From positions 1 through 11,523 of the forward strand of contig JAQWYU010000261.1 of assembly GCA_029253805.1 (NCBI GenBank): 11,523 bases of DNA, in the 5' to 3' direction. Origin of the DNA: Flavobacteriaceae bacterium. GTDB taxonomy: Bacteria; Bacteroidota; Bacteroidia; Flavobacteriales; Flavobacteriaceae. Each line of letters begins with the position of its first letter. Within the stretch, counting starts at the first letter, position 1. The notes under the pieces are model-generated. The model ran no database searches. It was not told where the DNA came from and worked only from the letters and a program-made list of their open reading frames with translations. Both the position numbers and the translations under genes were made by a program. This document shows positions 6,905 to 11,523 of the stretch, piece by piece.

Positions 6905-8140
6905 TTAATTAAAGTTAATCGCCTTGACAGGTGAAATTTTACTTATCAAAAAAGATGGAATTAATAACATTAAAAAGCAAAGCACAAAAGTCATTAAATT
7001 AAGTAAAATTACATAAGTCCAATCGAGATAGACCGGGGCTACAGTAACATAATAAACAGACGGATCTAAAGTTAAAAATTGAAACTTTCTTTGAATTAAT
7101 AAAACACCTAATCCAATTAGATTCCCCCAAAATAAACCACAAATGATAAGGTATGAAGCATTATACAAGAAAAGCTTTCGAATGCTAAAGTTACTACTTC
7201 CCAATGATTTTAAAATTCCAATCATTTGAGTACGCTCTAATATTAAAACTAATAAGGCCGTAATCATATTAATCGCACCTACAAAAATCATGATCATCAA
7301 AATAATATAAATATTAGTGGTAAAAATTGGTATCCACTCAAAAATAGTAGCATACTTTTGTTTAACAGTTACAGAATTAAGTGTTGAAGGTGTTTGAGAA
7401 TATACCTGGCTGCCAATACGATCCAACTCGTTAAAATTTGACACAAAAACCTCAAAATTACCAATTTGGTCTTTGGTCCATTTATTTAATCTTTGAACAT
7501 GATTAATATCTCCAATAATGTAGGTTTTATCTAATTCTTCAAAGCCAGAATTGAATATACCTACAACGTCGTATTTCATTATACTTGGAGCTTTACTTGG
7601 GTCAGGCTTAATAAAATACATCTGAAAACTATCACCAGTGACAAACCCCAAACGATCTGCCAAATATGAAGAAACTAAAACCTCACTACTATAATTAGTA
7701 GAGTAATTAGGCAAACGTCCTTCTACTAAGAAATCTTTAAAATAATGCCAGTCGTAATCAGAACCAACGCCTTTTAAAAACAAGCCTTCGAAATCAGTAC
7801 TAGTTCTGATGACTCCAAACTTATTGGCTACGGCTTGAATATGAGAAATTCCTGAAATAGACTTAAATTTAGGATAAAATTTTTGTGTTTTTAAAATCGG
7901 TACATGTCCACCTTCGGACTCATTACTATCAAAATTAGAAATAGTTATATGTCCACTGAACGCAACCGCTTTGTCACGAATTTTTTTCTCCAATCCAAAT
8001 CCAGTAGCAATCGCAATAAGCATTACAATAATACTAATTGCAATTGCAGCAATTCCAATTTTTATTATTGGCGATGATACACTACTTTTATAAGACTTAT
8101 TTTTTATGATACGCCTCGCTAAAAAATATTCGTAATTCAA
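6905..8140 (-). CDS. FtsX/LolE-type ABC transporter permease
   Basis: Inner-membrane subunit of a type VII (MacB/LolCDE-like) ABC system, 411 aa, four membrane segments: about 24-49, 273-301, 325-350 and 374-400. A large periplasmic MacB-like domain (about 50-272) lies between the first two. The cytoplasmic stretch LERTQMIGILKSLGSS (301-316) is the family coupling region that contacts the ATPase. LolC/E proteins release lipoproteins from the inner membrane for delivery to the outer membrane; that role is likely but not proven here, and no ATPase (LolD) gene lies in the window. The start is a TTG: a stop codon sits two codons upstream, the next Met is at residue 40 inside the first membrane helix, and the family N-terminus (MNYEYFLARRII) begins exactly at the TTG. 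It is divergent from the NamZ-like gene with 9 bp between the two starts. Confidence 0.92.
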   Translation of the reverse strand: MNYEYFLARRIIKNKSYKSSVSSPIIKIGIAAIAISIIVMLIAIATGFGLEKKIRDKAVAFSGHITISNFDSNESEGGHVPILKTQKFYPKFKSISGISHIQAVANKFGVIRTSTDFEGLFLKGVGSDYDWHYFKDFLVEGRLPNYSTNYSSEVLVSSYLADRLGFVTGDSFQMYFIKPDPSKAPSIMKYDVVGIFNSGFEELDKTYIIGDINHVQRLNKWTKDQIGNFEVFVSNFNELDRIGSQVYSQTPSTLNSVTVKQKYATIFEWIPIFTTNIYIILMIMIFVGAINMITALLVLILERTQMIGILKSLGSSNFSIRKLFLYNASYLIICGLFWGNLIGLGVLLIQRKFQFLTLDPSVYYVTVAPVYLDWTYVILLNLMTFVLCFLMLLIPSFLISKISPVKAINFN

Positions 8141-8149
8141 AATTTATAA

Positions 8150-9358
8150 ATGCATATTAATTTTTTCAAAAATACTATTTTATTATTAGGTGTGACTATT
8201 CTTTATCTCACAAACGAGTCTAATTCACAAACTACGAATTTTAAAAACACAGACCCTATTATTTTGGGGGCCCAGCAGACAGAGCGATACCTCCCGATTT
8301 TAAAAAACAAAAATATCGGGATTGTAGCCAATCAAACCTCTGTTATCTTTAATCCCAAAGGCTACACACATTTAGTAGATTCATTATTGACTTTAGATAT
8401 AAAAATAAAAAAGGTATTTGCACCAGAGCACGGATTTAGAGGGACAGCTGATGCTGGCGAATATATAAAAGATGGTATCGATACTGGAAGTGGCATTCCA
8501 ATTGTCTCTTTATACGGCGCAAATAAAATTCCTAATTCAGCTATTTTATCCGACTTAGATGTAGTTGTTTTTGATGTTCAAGATGTAGGTGCTCGTTTTT
8601 ATACGTTTTTATCCACACTTCATTACATGATGGAAACATGCGCTAATTTAGGCATCACTATTTTGGTTTTAGACCGCCCAAATCCAAACGGTCATTATGT
8701 AGATGGCCCTACTTTAGATCTTAAATATACTAGTTTTGTAGGAATGCATCCTGTCCCTGCAGTGCATGGAATGACGGTAGGAGAATATGCTCAAATGATT
8801 AATGGAGAAGACTGGCTAAAAGAGGGTGTGAAGTGCGACTTAAAAGTAATTTCTTTACAAAACTACACCCACTCAACATCATACAAACTACCTATCAACC
8901 CATCCCCCAACCTTCCAAACTCAAAAGCCATCAATTTATACCCAAGTTTGTGCTTTTTTGAAGGAACTAATATGAGCATGGGACGCGGGACAGAAAACCA
9001 ATTTCAAGTTATTGGAAGTCCTTATTTGGATGGCGACTTATATAATTATGAATTTATACCACGATCAAAGATTGGGGCCAAATATCCAGTTCATGAAGGA
9101 GACACTTGCAAAGGATTAAACCTTCGAAATCAACCACATTTAGATTATATCGAACTCAAATGGCTTATAGATGCTTACCAAAACACCTCTAATAAAACAG
9201 TGTTTTTTAATCCCTTTTTCACCCAACTAGCGGGGCAAGAACTACTACAGGAAAAGATTGAAAATGGCTGGACTGCTCAACAAATAAGGGCAAGTTGGAA
9301 AGAAGACATTCAAAAGTACAAACGACTTAGAGCGCCTTATCTACTATATCCGTTGTAG
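8150..9358 (+). CDS. namZ: Secreted NamZ-family (DUF1343, GH171) exo-beta-N-acetylmuramidase
   Basis: Glycosidase family that removes MurNAc residues from the non-reducing end of peptidoglycan fragments, known from Bacillus subtilis NamZ and Tannerella forsythia. The 402-aa protein begins with a short positive end and a hydrophobic stretch (about 9-20), then NSQ-TT near 25-29, which looks like a type I signal peptide; there is no lipobox cysteine, so a periplasmic location is expected. Conserved blocks of the family are visible: GIVANQTS (57-64), APEHGFRG (91-98, Glu93 being the probable catalytic acid), FDVQDVGARFYTF (141-153), LDRPNPNG (174-181), FEGTNMSMGRGTENQF (270-285) and a C-terminal domain from about 300. 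The length is normal. No other wall-recycling gene (MurNAc kinase, MurQ, NagZ, transporter) is adjacent. It starts 9 bp from the divergent permease gene and its last 32 bp overlap the end of the opposing hydroxylase gene. Confidence 0.9.
   Translation: MHINFFKNTILLLGVTILYLTNESNSQTTNFKNTDPIILGAQQTERYLPILKNKNIGIVANQTSVIFNPKGYTHLVDSLLTLDIKIKKVFAPEHGFRGTADAGEYIKDGIDTGSGIPIVSLYGANKIPNSAILSDLDVVVFDVQDVGARFYTFLSTLHYMMETCANLGITILVLDRPNPNGHYVDGPTLDLKYTSFVGMHPVPAVHGMTVGEYAQMINGEDWLKEGVKCDLKVISLQNYTHSTSYKLPINPSPNLPNSKAINLYPSLCFFEGTNMSMGRGTENQFQVIGSPYLDGDLYNYEFIPRSKIGAKYPVHEGDTCKGLNLRNQPHLDYIELKWLIDAYQNTSNKTVFFNPFFTQLAGQELLQEKIENGWTAQQIRASWKEDIQKYKRLRAPYLLYPL
8167..8174 (-). promoter_or_regulatory. Putative -7 box of the permease gene, inside the divergent gene
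   Basis: TATTTTTG on the minus strand matches TAnnTTTG and lies 26 nt upstream of the TTG start of the permease gene. It falls within codons 6-9 of the divergent NamZ-like gene, as it must given the 9-bp gap. I see no TTG at the ideal distance upstream, so confidence is limited; such 8-mers are also not rare in AT-rich DNA. Confidence 0.45.
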
Positions 9359-10172
9359 GCTTTCTGTACGACTGAAAAGGCTGTTTTAATAACTGCTTTA
9401 AACTAGTATTTTCTTCCTCATTTGGAAAAGTGTCAACGCCATAAACAATATGCTCTCGCTCCATGTATACATACGTTCCTAACAATCGATCCCAGAAAGA
9501 AAAAATATTTCCGTAATTAGCATCCGTATGGGGCAACTGATAATGGTGATGAATCTTATGCATGTCTGGAGATATCAATACAAAACTTAACACGTAATCT
9601 AATTTCTTGGGAAGTTTGATGTTTGCATGACTAAACTGGGTTGCTACGAGAGACATTGACTGGTATAACATCACAATACCTATAGGGGTACCAATGATAA
9701 AAACCCCAGCAAGAGTAAATACATAACGAATAACACTTTCCAAAGGATGGTGACGATTAGCGGTTGTGATATCCACCTTGTGATCGGAGTGATGAACCAG
9801 GTGAACCATCCAAAGTGGTGGCACTTTATGTTCTGTAAAATGAGGTAAATAAGCGCCTACAAAATCCATGAGGAGTACTCCTAAAAGAATATACAACCAA
9901 AGTGGCATGTGAGGAAGCCAGTTTAGAATTCCAAACTCATTAACCACGACCCAGTCGGCTGCACTGAGTAATAAAAATGCTAATGTAAAATTAATTATGA
10001 TGGTTGTGAACGTAAAAAACAAGTTTGGGAACGCGTGTTTCCATTTGTTGTAACTAAATTTAAACAAAGGCAAAGAGCCCTCTAGTATCCAAAAAAACGT
10101 TAACCCCCCTACTAAAATACCGCTGCGGTGTAAAGAAGGAATTGTTTCGAAATAATGAATAAGCTGTTCCAT
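9327..10172 (-). CDS. Sterol desaturase / fatty acid hydroxylase family membrane di-iron enzyme
   Basis: Integral membrane oxidase or hydroxylase of the fatty acid hydroxylase superfamily, 281 aa. About four hydrophobic segments are visible (roughly 17-37, 52-73, 91-110 and 148-178). The histidine clusters expected to bind two irons are present: HFTEH (111-115), HLVHHSDH (124-131), RHHP (140-143) and HKIHHH (205-210) followed by NYGNIFSFWDRLLGTY (219-234). All are intact, so the enzyme should be active. The substrate is unknown; relatives act on sterols, fatty acids, ether lipids and carotenoids. It starts 27 bp after the YkgJ-type gene and is likely co-transcribed with it. Its last 32 bp overlap in antisense the end of the NamZ-like gene, with no terminator between the two convergent genes. 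Confidence 0.9.
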   Translation of the reverse strand: MEQLIHYFETIPSLHRSGILVGGLTFFWILEGSLPLFKFSYNKWKHAFPNLFFTFTTIIINFTLAFLLLSAADWVVVNEFGILNWLPHMPLWLYILLGVLLMDFVGAYLPHFTEHKVPPLWMVHLVHHSDHKVDITTANRHHPLESVIRYVFTLAGVFIIGTPIGIVMLYQSMSLVATQFSHANIKLPKKLDYVLSFVLISPDMHKIHHHYQLPHTDANYGNIFSFWDRLLGTYVYMEREHIVYGVDTFPNEEENTSLKQLLKQPFQSYRKPTTDIVDKAL

Positions 10173-10199
10173 GATATCATTAAAATTTTATAAATATAA

Positions 10200-10691
10200 T
10201 TATTTTAATTTAGCTCTTAAAGCCTCTACGATATTAAATGTAGCTGGACAGATCGCAACATTCTTAAGTGTTAAGTCTGATATTTTTTCAAATTTTTTTC
10301 GATTGGTATGAGGATATTCTCGACAGGCTTTGGGACGCACATCATAAATATTACACATATTATCGGCTGACAAGAACGTGCAAGGAGATGATTTCAAAAC
10401 ATAATCAGAATCGGCATCTAAATTTAGATACGTATCAACAAACTGTCTTGTTTTAATTCTAAATGATTTTGATATACGCTCTATATCTTTAGTCGTAAAA
10501 ATTGGACTGGTTGTTTTACAACAGTTTGCACACTCAAGACAGTCTGTTTTTTCAAACTCCGATTCATGGAGTTTTTCCATAATCAAATCGAGTTTTTTTG
10601 GAGTTTTTTTTCTAAGTTTAATAAAAAAGGCTTTATGCTCCTTTTGCTTATCTTTGGCTTCTTTTGAAAGGGTTTTTAATTGGTCTTGCAT
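10200..10691 (-). CDS. YkgJ-family cysteine-cluster protein
   Basis: A cytoplasmic 163-aa protein with the cysteine signature of the YkgJ (UPF0153) family: C-x2-C-x2-CC (Cys51, 54, 57 and 58) and, further on, Cys104, Cys113, Cys123 within PCTF...MCNIYDVRPKACREYP, and Cys148. Eight cysteines arranged this way are thought to bind zinc or an iron-sulfur centre; the biochemical role is not known. The N-terminus (1-35) is a charged Lys-rich helix and possibly a short coiled coil. It is the first gene of a likely two-gene unit with the membrane hydroxylase. The -7 box ends 4 nt before the ATG, so its mRNA may be leaderless or nearly so. Confidence 0.9.
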   Translation of the reverse strand: MQDQLKTLSKEAKDKQKEHKAFFIKLRKKTPKKLDLIMEKLHESEFEKTDCLECANCCKTTSPIFTTKDIERISKSFRIKTRQFVDTYLNLDADSDYVLKSSPCTFLSADNMCNIYDVRPKACREYPHTNRKKFEKISDLTLKNVAICPATFNIVEALRAKLK

Positions 10692-10695
10692 GCTG

Positions 10696-10703
10696 CAAAA
10701 CTA
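10696..10703 (-). promoter_or_regulatory. Putative -7 box of the YkgJ-type gene, giving a near-leaderless mRNA
   Basis: TAGTTTTG on the minus strand is a full match to TAnnTTTG and ends four bases before the ATG at 10691. If this is the active promoter, transcription starts at or within a few bases of the start codon. No TTG is seen at the ideal -33 distance. The box partly overlaps the inverted repeat TTGCA-tgc-TGCAA (10686-10698). Confidence 0.5.
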
Positions 10704-10723
10704 AGAATAAATAGCTCAGTATA

Positions 10724-11411
10724 ATGAAAGATGTTTTTGGAACTGTAATTTTAGGTTACCAAATCGGAAATTGTTCTGAAGACCTAATAACTTCAACAAG
10801 TATTAAAAAAAGCAGATTCTTTGCACTTACCCTATTTATTTATAAATCACTCAGAGACGCCTTCTCTTGAGAAAACAACCTTAAAACTATCTAAGGGTAC
10901 TGTACTTGGTATTGGATATGGGGCCGGCAGTCATAGTTTGTATTTAAAATCAAAAGGACTAGAGGTGAAATCTATCGACACTTCTGTAGGGGCGATTGAA
11001 GTCTGTCTTTTGCGTGGATTAAATCAGGTACATGTATTGTATTTAATGGACGAAACTGCCTCTTTTGATACCCTGTTATTATTGACGAATGGGTATGGGG
11101 TTTTCCAATCGCTAGCACATAAGCCTTTTGTATTAAGCCATCTAAAAACACTTATAAATCCAAACGGGCAAATCCTAATTGATTCTTCTGACATTAATTA
11201 TATGTACGAACATGAAGATGGAGGTTATTGGATTGATGCCACAAAAGACTATTATGGCGAACTTGACTATACTGCACGTTATAAAAACCTAGAGGCTACC
11301 TTTAGCTGGATGTACATTGATTTTGAAAACCTTAAAATTGCTTGTGAACAGGCTGGACTGCGATGCGAATTAATTGAAGAAGGCCCTCATTTTAACTTTC
11401 TAGCAAAATAA
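10724..11411 (+). pseudogene. Class I SAM-dependent methyltransferase, frameshifted
   Basis: The reading frame starts at ATG 10724 (MKDVFGTVILGYQIGNC...) and ends after 48 codons at a TGA (10868-10870). The rest of the protein continues in another frame from about 10812 to the TAA at 11409-11411. Removing one A from the seven-A run at 10805-10811 joins the halves into a plausible 228-aa protein (SIKKADSLHLPYLF at the joint), normal for this family. The methyltransferase core follows: motif I reads VLGIGYGAGSHSLYL, motif II VKSID, then FDTLLLL and later ILIDSSDINYMYE and DGGYWIDA. Compared with relatives as I remember them, motif I usually reads VLDIGCGAG, so Asp and Cys appear replaced by Gly and Tyr, and the N-terminal DYQ-GNYTED appears as GYQ-GNCSED. 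These fit loss of selection. A sequencing slip in the A run, or recovery by transcript slippage, cannot be excluded. Convergent with the receptor gene, 7 bp away. Confidence 0.78.
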
Positions 11412-11418
11412 CATTGGC

Positions 11419-11523
11419 TTAAAAGTCAAATTTATAACTCGCGCCTCCTAAAATCTGAAACCCTTGAACTGGGTAATGGTTCCACTGGCTATAATTAGAA
11501 TTGGTCATATTATTAACTTTCAC
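11419..11523 (-). CDS. C-terminal end of an outer-membrane beta-barrel protein, probably TonB-dependent receptor (partial)
   Basis: On the minus strand the last 34 codons of a gene run in from the right edge and end at a TAA (11419-11421). The visible peptide starts VKVNNMTNSNYSQW and ends GGASYKFDF. The pattern of a VNNLTN-like strand, an aromatic turn, HYPVQGFQ and a final strand ending in Phe is what the last two barrel strands of flavobacterial TonB-dependent receptors look like, with the terminal Phe needed for recognition by the BAM machinery. Too short to name the substrate or to exclude another barrel family. The gene body lies outside the window. Confidence 0.75.
   Translation of the reverse strand: MKVNNMTNSNYSQWNHYPVQGFQILGGASYKFDF

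Noticed and set aside
10268..10456. Plus-strand 62-codon open frame within the YkgJ-type gene
   Set aside because: It is antisense to the conserved cysteine-cluster coding region and shows no family resemblance.
10649..10656. TATCTTTG on the plus strand as promoter of the methyltransferase
   Set aside because: It matches the -7 pattern but lies 67 bp upstream inside the divergent gene with no -33 element; such 8-mers are frequent in AT-rich DNA.

Overview
This is an AT-rich stretch of chromosome, most likely from a flavobacterium (Bacteroidota, Flavobacteriia, probably Flavobacteriaceae). Four things point there. Promoter-like sites follow the Bacteroidota pattern TTTG-N18-TAnnTTTG. Gene starts lack Shine-Dalgarno sequences, with rpsU as the only exception. 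The order acyl-CoA dehydrogenase / rpsU / xerC is typical of flavobacteria. A partial gene at the right edge ends like a TonB-dependent outer-membrane receptor. I see no tRNA, rRNA, insertion sequence, CRISPR array or phage gene.

Left part (1-4400), all on the minus strand. Read in the direction of transcription it holds a sodium:alanine-type symporter (AGCS), a 361-bp gap, an acyl-CoA dehydrogenase, rpsU (ribosomal protein bS21) with its own promoter, a very strong Shine-Dalgarno and a good intrinsic terminator, and then a Xer tyrosine recombinase.

Middle (4497-8140), also minus strand. It holds an FtsX/LolE-type ABC permease, a PLP enzyme of the cysteine synthase/cystathionine beta-synthase type with its own clear promoter, and a tight two-gene unit of a small PspC-domain membrane protein and a two-TM potassium channel with a cytoplasmic RCK domain.

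Right part (8150-11523), mixed strands. A secreted NamZ-family (DUF1343) muramidase lies on the plus strand, divergent from the permease with only 9 bp between start codons. It converges with, and overlaps by 32 bp, a membrane di-iron hydroxylase (sterol desaturase family), which is preceded in its operon by a YkgJ-type cysteine-cluster protein. Next comes a class I SAM methyltransferase gene broken by a +1 shift at a seven-A run, apparently a decaying pseudogene. The last 34 codons of an outer-membrane receptor gene on the minus strand close the window.

Most of the window is housekeeping or common accessory metabolism, and I do not see a clear new multi-gene system. The points most worth a second look are the rpsU Shine-Dalgarno (candidate bS21 autoregulation), the frameshifted methyltransferase, the compact divergent start with a forced TTG codon, and the pairing of a cysteine-cluster protein with a di-iron membrane enzyme.
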